NCBI RefSeq assembly: GCF_000237825.1
Contig: NZ_CM001377.1
Coordinates: 1,550,001 to 1,614,000 of the forward strand
Direction: 5' to 3'
DNA from: Thermanaerovibrio velox DSM 12556
GTDB lineage: Bacteria > Synergistota > Synergistia > Synergistales > Synergistaceae
Length of the DNA: 64,000 nucleotides
The position numbers were made by a program, and so were the translations under genes. This document shows, piece after piece, positions 45,765-53,969 of the stretch (position 1 is its first letter; each line of letters starts with the position of its first letter). The notes beneath the pieces were generated by a model. That model worked only from the letters and a program-made list of their open reading frames with translations. It ran no database searches and was not told the DNA's origin.

Positions 45765-46733
45765 ATGATCCTCCCCAAGGGCTTTAACCCAAGTTCACCG
45801 AGCATAGCCGCATCATCCTCAAAGGACATGCCCTGGGTGGTGAGGTAGTCCCCGGTCATGAGGGAGTCCACGGGGCCCGACAGGGCGGTCCTGTCAAAGG
45901 GCCTTATGAGGGGCCTTCCCCCCGCCAACCTTATCCTTCCAGTGGGGATCAGATACCGCAGGACGCAGGAGAACCTGAGGAACTCCTCCCCAGAGGTCAC
46001 GGGGCGCCCCTCCATGGGGGTGCCCTTTATCGGAGAAAGGACGTTGAGGGGGAACGACACCGCCCCCAGCTTGGAGCTCCAAAGCCCGAGGCTCACAAGG
46101 TCCTCATGGGACTCCCCCATGCCCATGATCCCGCCGGAGCATACCTCAAACCCCATGGCCGCCGCTTCCCTTATGAACTCCAGCTTCCTGGACCACCGGT
46201 GGGTTGAACATATGGAGGGGAAGAACGACGGGGAGGCCTCCAGGTTGCAGTGGATCCTCTCCACCCCCGCGTCCCTGAGGGCCTTGAGCTCCTCCCGGGA
46301 GAGGAATCCCAGGGACACGCAGGGGGAAAGCCCCATGCCGCGGATGGCCGGGGCAAGCCGCACCGCCATCCCCAGGACCCGTTTCGGGGCCTTGAAACCC
46401 GATGAGACCAGGGAGAAGCGGCTCACCTTGAAGGAAGCGGCCCTTTGGGCCATGGATAAGACCTCTTGATCCTCCATCACTCCCCCCCGGCATCTGGGTC
46501 CCCACAGGCCCCCTTGTGGACTGGGCGCAGAAACCACAGTCCTCGGAGCAGGAGCCCGTATGGACCGAGCAGATGGCGCAGAGCTCAATCCCGGCGGGCA
46601 AAAGGGCCTCCCTTATGACGGCACTTCCCTCCATAAGCTCCTCCAGGGGCGCACTAAAAAGCGAGAGCCCCTCCTCAGGGGACAGGCTCCCGCCGTTCAG
46701 AACCCGCCGGGCAAGGGCAAGCGGCAGGCTCAT
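45761..46733 (-). CDS. bioB: Biotin synthase (frameshifted)
   Basis: A radical SAM enzyme of about 323 residues that inserts sulfur into dethiobiotin. The [4Fe-4S] motif is CSVHTGSCSEDCGFCAQST, and further on SRFSLVSSGFKAP, VERIHCNLEASPSFFPSIC, EVCSGGIMGMGES, FPLNVLSPIKGTP and the C-terminal GDYLTTQGM. A C7 run (46482-46488) shifts the frame; one base fewer gives TQMPGGVMEDQEVLSMAQRA and rejoins the two parts. ATG 46733 overlaps the bioY stop. Confidence 0.93.
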
Positions 46734-47311
46734 CTGAGGAAGCCCCAGTTGTGCTTCCTGATCCGCAGGGCCACCATGGCGATGAGGGCGCAAAGCACCA
46801 GGTCACCGCCGATGGGCACCAGGAATCCCGCCTTCACCGCCCAGCCCCAGCCCTTGGCCTTGCCTAGGTAAAGGTCCATTATCACCCAAAGGTAAGGGAC
46901 CCCCATGAGGTATATCACCGCAAGCCCCGACAGGGCGGACAGGTAGGCCCAGATAAAGGTCCCGGCCTTGCTCCCCCAGCGCTCCCACAGGAAGCCGGTG
47001 ACGTAAGCACCGGCGCAGAAGCCCACAAGGTAGCCAAAGGTGGGCTGGAAGACGTAGGACGGGCCGCCGCCGGCGGTGAACACCGGGAGCCCCGACAGCC
47101 CCATAAGGACGTAGATCACCTGAGACACGAAACCCCAGCGGGCCCCCAAGAGGATGCCGGACAGGGCGCAGAAGAAGAACTGCAGGGTGAAGGGCACGTA
47201 GGGGATGGGGATCCTTATGAAGGCACCCACCGCGGTGAGGGCGGCAAAGAGGCCGGCCATGACCCAGCTTTTCGTGGCTCCTGAGCTCTGAGAACCGCTT
47301 AAAACGTTCAA
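46730..47311 (-). CDS. bioY: BioY, biotin ECF transporter S component
   Basis: A 193-residue membrane protein with about six hydrophobic segments. BioY signatures are IRIPIPYVPFTLQFFFCALSG, LLGARWGFVSQVIYVLMGLSGLPVF, GGGPSYVFQPTFGYLVGFCAGAY and the C-terminal VPIGGDLVLCALIAM. TTG 47311 follows GGAGGTG; TTG 47326 is an alternative. It opens the biotin operon, so import and synthesis are made from one transcript. Confidence 0.92.
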   Translation of the reverse strand: MNVLSGSQSSGATKSWVMAGLFAALTAVGAFIRIPIPYVPFTLQFFFCALSGILLGARWGFVSQVIYVLMGLSGLPVFTAGGGPSYVFQPTFGYLVGFCAGAYVTGFLWERWGSKAGTFIWAYLSALSGLAVIYLMGVPYLWVIMDLYLGKAKGWGWAVKAGFLVPIGGDLVLCALIAMVALRIRKHNWGFLR

Positions 47312-47353
47312 AGGCGACACCTCCAAGATGTAGTACTTCCAAGAGATGTCGCC

Positions 47354-47406
47354 AGTTTAAGCAAATCCCTGAGATATGTCAACCTATTTTATTGTATAGT
47401 TGACAT
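47354..47406 (-). promoter_or_regulatory. bioY promoter with overlapping palindromic operator
   Basis: On the minus strand, TTGACA (47377-47382) and TAAACT (47354-47359) are 17 bases apart. An inverted repeat of ATGTCAACC (47376-47384) and AGTTGACAT (47398-47406) covers the -35 and extends into the last codons of the upstream gene. Biotin operators of BirA are also long-spaced inverted repeats with an AACC core, so a biotin repressor site is a reasonable inference, though the 13-base spacer is shorter than in E. coli. Confidence 0.6.
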
Positions 47407-48855
47407 ACCTCCCCTAACCGCCGCAGCCCCCATGGAGTTGTGGATGGCCCCCCAAACCTCCGGCCGCTCGAAGCCCCGCCGCCAGGCGGCCACTCCGGCA
47501 AGCCCGTATCGGGGAACCAGCGAGGCCTTAAGGCCGAGGGACCGCTCCTCCTCGAGCCATATGCGGTAGCGCTTGCCGTCCCTTAGGTATTCCGCGTAGA
47601 ACTGCCCCGCCTCCTCAAGCCACCTCACCTGGGCTTGGTTCTCCTGGACCTTTGACTCCGCGGTCCCCATGGAAAGGGCCTTGGACCTGACCTTCACTCC
47701 CCCGCCAGAGGGGCTCTCCTCCCACACCCGGGTGTAGAACGGGAGGCCAAGCAGCAGCTTATCCCCAGGCACACTCCTCAGAAGCCCCTCCAGCCCCCTC
47801 TGCACCCAGGGCAGGGAGGCCACGGATCCCGCCACGGGGCTCTTGCCCCAGTGTTCGTCGTAGGTCATCACCATAACGTAGTCCGCCGCCTCCCCAAGGG
47901 CCCGCCGGTCGTAGCAGCGGGACCAGAAGGCGCTGGTGGACTCAACGGTCACGTCCACGGAGGTCTTAAGCCCCAGGGGCCTCAAGCGCTCCGCCACGGC
48001 CCTCACGAAGGCGCTGTAGGCGTCCTTGTCCGCGGGGTCCATGTTCTCGAAGTCCAGGTTGATCCCGTCCAGCCCCAGCAGGGAGCAGTAGGCAACTATC
48101 CGGCCCACCGCCCGGTTGACCGCGGTGGGATCGTTGAGGAACGCCTTGGTGGCTCCGGGGTCGAAGCCGTTGTGGACCAGGGGCCAGACCCTTACCCCAA
48201 GCCGGTGGGCCCCTTCCACGTAGGAGAGACGGCCGGTGAACTCAACCTCCCCGTCCGGCCTCACCTTAAACCACGAAGGGGACACCACCGATACCGATGG
48301 GAACGAGGGGTCCAGGTGCGGGTCGGTCCTGTAGAGGGGGTCCCACACCAAGGAGAACGGGTGCTCCAGGGGGGAGTTCAACGGGGAAGGAAGGTCCTTA
48401 AGCTCCCCAAGGGAGTTGAGGCGGTACAACATAACCCCATCGTCAACGGCCGCCATGGCTATCCCGAGCACCGGCTCGAAGCCCCGGATGTCCATGAACA
48501 CATCGCCGCTAACCGGATTTCCCCGGGCGGTGAGGCGAAGCCCCTCCAGGGGGACGTCAAAGGACACCATGGGGTTGCCGCGCCGGAGCTCCATCACCAC
48601 CAGCTTGGAGCCTCCGTCAAAGGCCACGTCCGCCCCAAGGCGTCTTAAAGCCCCAAGGGGAACTAGCAGCGACTCCCCCCGTCTTATGGCAGTGCCCGCC
48701 ATGACAGGCCGGTCCCCTACGGCGTTAAGGTACAATGGAACCTGATCGTCCGCCGCCCCGGGTCCTACCCAAATACCAAAGATTAAAAACGGCAAGGCCG
48801 CCACAAGCCCCCCCGCCATCCTGAGAACCCTGCCGAAACCTCCGAAAATCCGCAA
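47389..48855 (-). CDS. Secreted or lipid-face GH18-family glycoside hydrolase-like protein
   Basis: A 488-residue protein. An N-terminal signal or anchor (MAGGLVAALPFLIFGIWVG) is followed by a copper-amine-oxidase-N-like domain (GTAIRRGESLLVPLGALRRLGADVAFDGGSK) and a GH18 domain. The catalytic motif is LLGLDGINLDFENMD with the acid Glu present; other blocks are ADYVMVMTYDEHWG and LLLGLPFYTRVWEE. This architecture resembles spore/cell-wall GH18 proteins (YaaH/YdhD type) that act on peptidoglycan N-acetylglucosamine. TTG 48855 has GGGAGGTAG upstream. Confidence 0.85.
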   Translation of the reverse strand: MRIFGGFGRVLRMAGGLVAALPFLIFGIWVGPGAADDQVPLYLNAVGDRPVMAGTAIRRGESLLVPLGALRRLGADVAFDGGSKLVVMELRRGNPMVSFDVPLEGLRLTARGNPVSGDVFMDIRGFEPVLGIAMAAVDDGVMLYRLNSLGELKDLPSPLNSPLEHPFSLVWDPLYRTDPHLDPSFPSVSVVSPSWFKVRPDGEVEFTGRLSYVEGAHRLGVRVWPLVHNGFDPGATKAFLNDPTAVNRAVGRIVAYCSLLGLDGINLDFENMDPADKDAYSAFVRAVAERLRPLGLKTSVDVTVESTSAFWSRCYDRRALGEAADYVMVMTYDEHWGKSPVAGSVASLPWVQRGLEGLLRSVPGDKLLLGLPFYTRVWEESPSGGGVKVRSKALSMGTAESKVQENQAQVRWLEEAGQFYAEYLRDGKRYRIWLEEERSLGLKASLVPRYGLAGVAAWRRGFERPEVWGAIHNSMGAAAVRGGMSTIQ

Positions 48856-49142
48856 CGGAAACTACCTCCCCAAGCAACTTGAAGTTAACCGGCTTAAACC
48901 GCCCCAAGGATGTGGAGCGGGAAAAAGCAAGCCTTCCTAGGGATCTCCCCACGGTCTTATTATGCAGCCACGGGACCAGACGTACAACCCAAGGGGCAGA
49001 AAAAACGGGATCCTCAGGGGATAACCGCCAAAGGCCGAAAAGTCAATCGCCCCAAAGGGCTTTACACGGCTTTAGCGAAGAGGCAAAATTGGCGGATGAC
49101 CGCCAGGCGGAGAGATTTGAAACATATGAAAAGGGAGGATCG
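48856..49142 (+). other. Long leader before the decarboxylase beta-subunit gene
   Basis: About 287 bases. The same frame as the downstream gene stays open from 48879 but is charged and low in hydrophobic residues, unlike the family, so it is read as leader. A GGCGG-ATGA-CCGCC hairpin lies near 49092-49105, and a TATTAT at 48958-48963 may be a -10. No known riboswitch consensus was recognised. Confidence 0.35.
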
Positions 49143-50285
49143 ATGTTGGAAGAACTACTGCGTTTTCTAGGTCATACCGTAAGCGCCTTCACCTACAAGG
49201 AAGCGGTGATGATCGCGGTGGGGATGGGTCTTATGTACCTTGCGATAGCCAAGGAGTTCGAGCCCAACCTCCTGCTGTCCATGGGATTCGGCACTATTCT
49301 GGTGAACATCCCCTTCACATCCGCGTTGGATCAAATATCCGGCGGCAAGCTCACCGAGGGAGCCCTGTCGCTGCTGTTCAAGGCGGGCATATCAACCGAG
49401 CTGTTCCCCCTGCTCATATTCATCGCCGTGGGGGCCATGTGCGACTTCTCCCCCCTCATATCGAACCCCCGGATGTTCATCTTCGGCCTTGCCGCCCAGG
49501 GGGGCATATTCATGACCATGGGGCTGGCGCTGCTGCTTGGCTTCAACGTCAACGAGGCGGCCTCCATAGGGATAATAGGCGCCGCCGACGGCCCCACCTC
49601 CATATACGTGGCAAACCGGTTCGCCCCGCACCTTTTGGGCCCCATATCGGTGGCGGCGTACACGTACATGGCCCTGGTGCCCATAATCCAGCCGCCGGTG
49701 ATAAAGCTCCTCACCACTAAGTCCGAGAGGGCCATGAGGATGCCCTACGCCCAGAAGGAGGTGTCCCGAACGAAGCTCATCGCCTTCCCGGTGATAGTTA
49801 CCCTGGTGGCGGGCATCGTGGCCCCTCCGTCCGCGGCCCTCATAGGGTTTCTCATGTTCGGCAACCTCCTGCGGGTGAGCGGCGTGACCGAGCGGCTCTC
49901 CCAGGCGGCTCAGAACGAGCTGGCAAACATCGTCACCATACTGCTGGGCTTCACCATCTCCGCCACCATGACGGGGTCCAGGTTCGTCAACCTCTCCACC
50001 CTGATCATAATAGCCATGGGGCTCGTGGCCTTCGTGCTCGACACCGCCGCGGGGGTGGTGATGGCCAAGCTCCTCAACCTCTTCCTGCCCAAACACCTCA
50101 AGGTGAACCCCATGGTGGGGGCGGCGGGCATCTCCGCGTTCCCCATGTCCGCCAGGACCATACAGAAGCTGGGGCAGGAGGCGGACCCGGGCAACTTCCT
50201 CCTCATGCACGCCGTGGGGGCCAACGTATCAGGTCAGATAGGCTCCGTGCTGGCCGGGGGCCTGCTGCTGGCGCTGCTGGGCTAA
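49143..50285 (+). CDS. Sodium-ion-translocating decarboxylase beta subunit (OadB/MmdB/GcdB family)
   Basis: A 380-residue, about 9-11-helix Na+ pump subunit that couples decarboxylation of a carboxybiotin carrier to sodium export. The family signature IGIIGAADGPTSIYVANRF contains the conserved intramembrane Asp; NPMVGAAGISAFPMSARTIQK and LMHAVGANVSGQIGSVLAGG follow. ATG 49143 has GGGAGG upstream. No alpha, gamma/delta or biotin-carrier genes are next to it, so whether it serves methylmalonyl-CoA, glutaconyl-CoA or oxaloacetate cannot be said. Confidence 0.92.
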   Translation: MLEELLRFLGHTVSAFTYKEAVMIAVGMGLMYLAIAKEFEPNLLLSMGFGTILVNIPFTSALDQISGGKLTEGALSLLFKAGISTELFPLLIFIAVGAMCDFSPLISNPRMFIFGLAAQGGIFMTMGLALLLGFNVNEAASIGIIGAADGPTSIYVANRFAPHLLGPISVAAYTYMALVPIIQPPVIKLLTTKSERAMRMPYAQKEVSRTKLIAFPVIVTLVAGIVAPPSAALIGFLMFGNLLRVSGVTERLSQAAQNELANIVTILLGFTISATMTGSRFVNLSTLIIIAMGLVAFVLDTAAGVVMAKLLNLFLPKHLKVNPMVGAAGISAFPMSARTIQKLGQEADPGNFLLMHAVGANVSGQIGSVLAGGLLLALLG

Positions 50286-50331
50286 CCCGCAGCGGCCCCT
50301 CACGTTACCCAAAGGCCCAAGGGTCTACAAG

Positions 50332-51633
50332 CTAAAAGTACTCCGGCTCCGGAGCTCCCTGGTCGTAGACCCTCTGCTTCGACCCCGCAGCTCCGGAGCC
50401 GCCGTCCGTCTTCTTGTCCTTCTTATCCTTCTTGGCACCTTCCCCGGCCTTCCCTGCCGCAGACCCGGCCCTTTGGTCCCCGCCGAGGGCCCCAGCATCC
50501 GAAGCAGCACCGTATCCGTCGGAGACGGCGGGATCGGTCCTACCAGGGGATCCGGTCTCCACCGTGGATGAGAGGGGCCCCGAAAACCGGGGGTAAAGTA
50601 TCCTTATGTGGGTCACGTCCTTGAGGAACACCCCCTCCGCCTCGCTGGAGGCCTTGGGCATGTCCTCCCAGTCACCGCCGGAACGCCTCACCTTCACCGA
50701 GGCCACCGACAGGGCTTCCAAGGGCCCCACCCTTTGATCCCTATCGGAAGGACCGGGCATCAGGTAGCCGCTGAAGAGGGGCTTGGTCCCCGGGGCAGCC
50801 CCACCACCCAGAGAGCGGACTATGAGCCATTGGGGCTCGTACCAGGCGGGCTTCATCTCATGGGACCTGGCGTGCTCCTCCGGCACTATCTGGAAGCCCC
50901 CCATCTCCCCGGGAGGCGAGGTGGAAACGCAAACCACCCCTGGGTGGTTCGCCCTTATCCGCCCCACCCCCTGGTAGTGGCTCCCCTCGAAAAAACCTAT
51001 GCCGCTCACCGGATGCACCACCTCCCCTATGACCTTTGCCCCGGAGGGGTACACCGCCTCCACCCTGCCGCCCAAGCGGTTCTCAAGGTCCACCCACAAG
51101 GGGGCCCCCGAGGGAGGCATTACCCTGTAGCGGATCTCCACGACCTCCTTCAGAACCCCCTCGTCCAGGGGGACCTCGGAACCGTCTTTCAAAACCCCGG
51201 TCACGGGGGTGCCCACGGGAGGGCAGTAGGCGCCGAAGAGGCCGCTGCCCCCCACCCCGTCCACCACCACCGCGCTGAAGGGTCTGGAGGCAGGGGCCAT
51301 GGTGTAGGACGGGATGAGGCTCACCACCGCCCCTCGTCCCCCCTTAAGCCCCACCAGCACGTGAACAGCGTTCACCGCGGAGGCCACCACGGTACCCACC
51401 TTGCCCCACCGGGAGGCCCCGAAGGCGGGGTACAAGGGTCTTATGGGGGTGGAGAGCACCTGCCCCATCTGAATCGACATGCCCCCCTCCTCAACCCTCA
51501 CCTGCCTGCCCCGCTCAAGGGGTATCCTTACGGTGAAAAGCTCCCCCTGGGCGAAGGCCCCGGAAGGGAAGCCCAAAACCCACGCAAAACACAAAACCCA
51601 AGCACATACCCGGAATAAAACACCACATATCAA
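50332..51633 (-). CDS. Secreted protein of unknown function with low-complexity C-terminus
   Basis: About 433 residues. A hydrophobic signal peptide (VCAWVLCFAWVLGFPSGAFA) is followed by repeated beta-rich stretches (GELFTVRIPLERGRQVRVE, VVSLIPSYTMAPASRPFSAV, VDLENRLGGRVEAVYPSG) and a C-terminal Ala/Gly/Lys/Asp-rich tail (AGEGAKKDKKDKKTDGG). TTG 51633 is chosen because AGGGGG lies about 9 bases upstream; the longer frame has no start with a ribosome site. Divergent from nagR. Not recognised. Confidence 0.65.
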   Translation of the reverse strand: MICGVLFRVCAWVLCFAWVLGFPSGAFAQGELFTVRIPLERGRQVRVEEGGMSIQMGQVLSTPIRPLYPAFGASRWGKVGTVVASAVNAVHVLVGLKGGRGAVVSLIPSYTMAPASRPFSAVVVDGVGGSGLFGAYCPPVGTPVTGVLKDGSEVPLDEGVLKEVVEIRYRVMPPSGAPLWVDLENRLGGRVEAVYPSGAKVIGEVVHPVSGIGFFEGSHYQGVGRIRANHPGVVCVSTSPPGEMGGFQIVPEEHARSHEMKPAWYEPQWLIVRSLGGGAAPGTKPLFSGYLMPGPSDRDQRVGPLEALSVASVKVRRSGGDWEDMPKASSEAEGVFLKDVTHIRILYPRFSGPLSSTVETGSPGRTDPAVSDGYGAASDAGALGGDQRAGSAAGKAGEGAKKDKKDKKTDGGSGAAGSKQRVYDQGAPEPEYF

Positions 51634-51681
51634 AGCCCAACACCCCCTGATGACCCGCCAATCATACCACCACGGCGGGCG

Positions 51682-51732
51682 TTGCGAGAAAAGACCGCTG
51701 GTGATATAGTCCACATGACAACATGATGACAT
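51682..51732 (+). promoter_or_regulatory. nagR promoter with near-palindromic operator
   Basis: TTGCGA (51682-51687), 17-base spacer, TATAGT (51705-51710). The 18-base ATGACAACATGATGACAT (51715-51732) matches its reverse complement at 14 of 18 positions and covers the expected transcription start, as expected for autoregulation by the GntR-family protein encoded next. Confidence 0.6.
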
Positions 51733-51746
51733 TTGGGGGGATTCCC

Positions 51747-52475
51747 ATGACGCTTAGGAAGGAGAGCCCGGTGCCCCTGTACTATCAGCTCAAGGAGAAG
51801 CTGTTGAGGAAGATAGAGCAGGGGGAGCTCAAGCCCGGGGATCCCATACCGTCCGAGCGGGAGCTCTGCGACAGGTACAAGATAAGCCGGATGACCGCCG
51901 CCAAGGCGGTGACCGCCCTGGTGAACGAAGGGGTGCTGTTCCGCCAGCGGGGGGTGGGGACCTTCGTGGCCCATCCCAAGCCCCCTTGCAGCTCCTCCAC
52001 CCTGGGGGGCTTCACGGACAACATAAGGGAGGCGGGACTCTCATGCAGAACCGAGATCATCTCCTTCTCCGAGGAGCCCGCGGAGGGCAGCATGCCCTCA
52101 AGGCTTCAAATTCCCGATGGGGCCTTGGTCTTCAGCATACTCCGGCTCAGGTTCGTGGAGGACGAACCGTTCTCCCTGGAGCACGCCTGGATACCCAAGG
52201 ACCGATTCCCGGACCTAACACCGGATCTGCTGAACGGGGACTCCCTGTACCGGCTCTTCCGGGAGCACCTCAAGAAGCCCCCGGTGCTTGCAAGGCAGAC
52301 CATCGAGGCGGTGCTGGCCAGCGAGTACGAGGCCAAGATGCTCCAGGAGGAGCCCAAGACCCCGATGCTCCTCTTCAGGCGGGTGGCGCTGGATTCCGAA
52401 GGGCTGCCCCTGGAGTTCTCAAAGTGCATATACCGGGGAAGGAAGTTCCTCTATGAGATAACCTTCTCCATCTAG
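51747..52475 (+). CDS. nagR: GntR/HutC-family regulator, NagR-like
   Basis: A 242-residue regulator. The N-terminal winged helix is PLYYQLKEKLLRKIEQGELKPGDPIPSERELCDRYKISRMTAAKAVTALVNEGVLFRQRGVGTFVA, and the C-terminal UTRA effector domain includes FSILRLRFVEDEPFSLEHAWIP and TIEAVLASEYEAKMLQ. HutC-type regulators of this branch (NagR/DasR) bind GlcN-6-P or GlcNAc-6-P. It precedes nagE-nagA-nagB on the same strand, which supports the name. ATG 51747 has TTGGGGGG upstream. Confidence 0.88.
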   Translation: MTLRKESPVPLYYQLKEKLLRKIEQGELKPGDPIPSERELCDRYKISRMTAAKAVTALVNEGVLFRQRGVGTFVAHPKPPCSSSTLGGFTDNIREAGLSCRTEIISFSEEPAEGSMPSRLQIPDGALVFSILRLRFVEDEPFSLEHAWIPKDRFPDLTPDLLNGDSLYRLFREHLKKPPVLARQTIEAVLASEYEAKMLQEEPKTPMLLFRRVALDSEGLPLEFSKCIYRGRKFLYEITFSI

Positions 52476-52571
52476 CGTTCAGCGGCTGACGAAGCCAGGC
52501 AACGAAAGGGCATAGAGGGGCGCCGATCCCCTTTAAGCTGCAGAAATATCACCATAAGGAGGTAGGAAGAG

Positions 52572-53954
52572 ATGTTTGGAGGTCTTCAGAAGCTTGGCAA
52601 GGCCTTGATGCTGCCGGTGGCGGTGCTGCCCGCGGCGGCGCTGCTGCTCCGCCTTGGGGCATCGGACGTGCTCGACATCCCCTTCATAATGCAGGCCGGA
52701 GGGGCCATATTCGACAACCTGCCCCTCGTCTTCGCCATCGGGGTTGCGGTGGGCTTCGCGTTCGACGGCGGCGGCGCCGCAGCCCTGGCCGGGGCGGTGG
52801 GGTACCTCACCCTCACCAAGGCCATGGTGACCATCAACAAGGACATCAACATGGGGGTTCTAGCGGGCATCATCTCCGGGATCCTGGCGGGACAGCTCTA
52901 CAACCGCTTCCACAACGTAAAGCTCCCGGACTTCCTGGGCTTCTTCGGGGGCAAACGGTTCGTCCCCATCGCCTCCGCGGGCTGCAGCATAGCTCTGGCC
53001 CTCATCTTCGGTTTCATATGGCCCCCCATCCAGCAGGCCATCCACGGGGTGGGCAACTGGATCGTGGGAGCCGGGCTGGTGGGGGCCTTCGCCTTTGGAG
53101 CCCTTAACCGGCTGCTGCTGCCCCTGGGGCTTCACCACGTGATCAACAGCCTCGTCTGGTTCGTCTTCGGTTCCTTCACCGACAAGGCGGGCAAGGTGGT
53201 CACCGGCGACCTCTCCCGGTTCTTCGCCGGAGACCCCACCGCAGGTACCTTCATGACCGGCTTCTACCCCATAATGATGTTCGCCCTGCCCGCCGCGGCG
53301 CTTGCCATGTACACCACCGCAAGGCCCGAGAACCGAAAGGCGGTGAGCGGCATCTTGCTGAGCGTGGCATTGACGTCGTTCCTCACCGGCATAACGGAAC
53401 CGATAGAGTTCGCCTTCATGTTCCTGGCCCCGGCCCTCTACGTGGCCCATGCGATCCTCACCGGCGCGGCGTTGGCCGTATGCGAAGCCCTTGGGATCCA
53501 CCACGGCTTCGGCTTCTCCGCGGGGGCCATAGACTACGTGCTCAACTACGGCCTGGCCACCAAGCCCCTCCTGCTCATACCCATCGGGCTTGGGTTCGGC
53601 GCGGTCTACTACTTCCTGTTCGTGGCGATGATCAAGGCCCTGGACCTGCCCACCCCCGGCAGGGAGTTAGCCCCCCGGGGGATGACCGCCTCGGCCTCCA
53701 CCGACGAGGAGCTGATGAAGCTGGCCGCGGCCTACATAGCAAGCCTAGGAGGTGCTGGGAACATATCCTCCCTGGACTCCTGCATAACCCGTCTCAGGCT
53801 GTCCGTTAAGGACGGCAAGCTGGTCATGGAGGAGGAGATCCGCAGGCTAGGGGCCACCGGCATAATAAGGCCCAACTCCACGGACATGCAGATAGTGGTG
53901 GGCACCAAGGCGGACCTCATAGCCGGGGCCATCAAGAGACAGCTGAAGGGTTAA
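52572..53954 (+). CDS. nagE: PTS N-acetylglucosamine-specific EIIC-EIIB
   Basis: A 460-residue permease. The EIIC domain (about 1-360, roughly 10 helices) shows LMLPVAVLPAAALLLRLGA, GVAVGFAFDGGGAAALAG, GLHHVINSLVWFVFG and TEPIEFAFMFLAPALY, typical of the glucose/GlcNAc superfamily. The C-terminal EIIB domain carries the phosphocysteine in NISSLDSCITRLRLSVKD. No EIIA is attached; a separate EIIA lies at the end of the operon. The neighbours nagA and nagB identify GlcNAc as substrate. ATG follows AAGGAGG. Confidence 0.93.
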   Translation: MFGGLQKLGKALMLPVAVLPAAALLLRLGASDVLDIPFIMQAGGAIFDNLPLVFAIGVAVGFAFDGGGAAALAGAVGYLTLTKAMVTINKDINMGVLAGIISGILAGQLYNRFHNVKLPDFLGFFGGKRFVPIASAGCSIALALIFGFIWPPIQQAIHGVGNWIVGAGLVGAFAFGALNRLLLPLGLHHVINSLVWFVFGSFTDKAGKVVTGDLSRFFAGDPTAGTFMTGFYPIMMFALPAAALAMYTTARPENRKAVSGILLSVALTSFLTGITEPIEFAFMFLAPALYVAHAILTGAALAVCEALGIHHGFGFSAGAIDYVLNYGLATKPLLLIPIGLGFGAVYYFLFVAMIKALDLPTPGRELAPRGMTASASTDEELMKLAAAYIASLGGAGNISSLDSCITRLRLSVKDGKLVMEEEIRRLGATGIIRPNSTDMQIVVGTKADLIAGAIKRQLKG

Positions 53955-53969
53955 GAAGGGGGAAGGACG

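Noticed and set aside
800-46488. Programmed frameshifting or selenocysteine read-through at the seven broken genes
   Set aside because: The runs are not followed by pseudoknots or SECIS-like stems, the breaks are not in-frame UGA codons, and homologues of these enzymes do not use recoding.
48879-49142. N-terminal 88-codon extension of the decarboxylase beta subunit
   Set aside because: It is highly charged, has no family similarity, and a good Shine-Dalgarno sits at ATG 49143.
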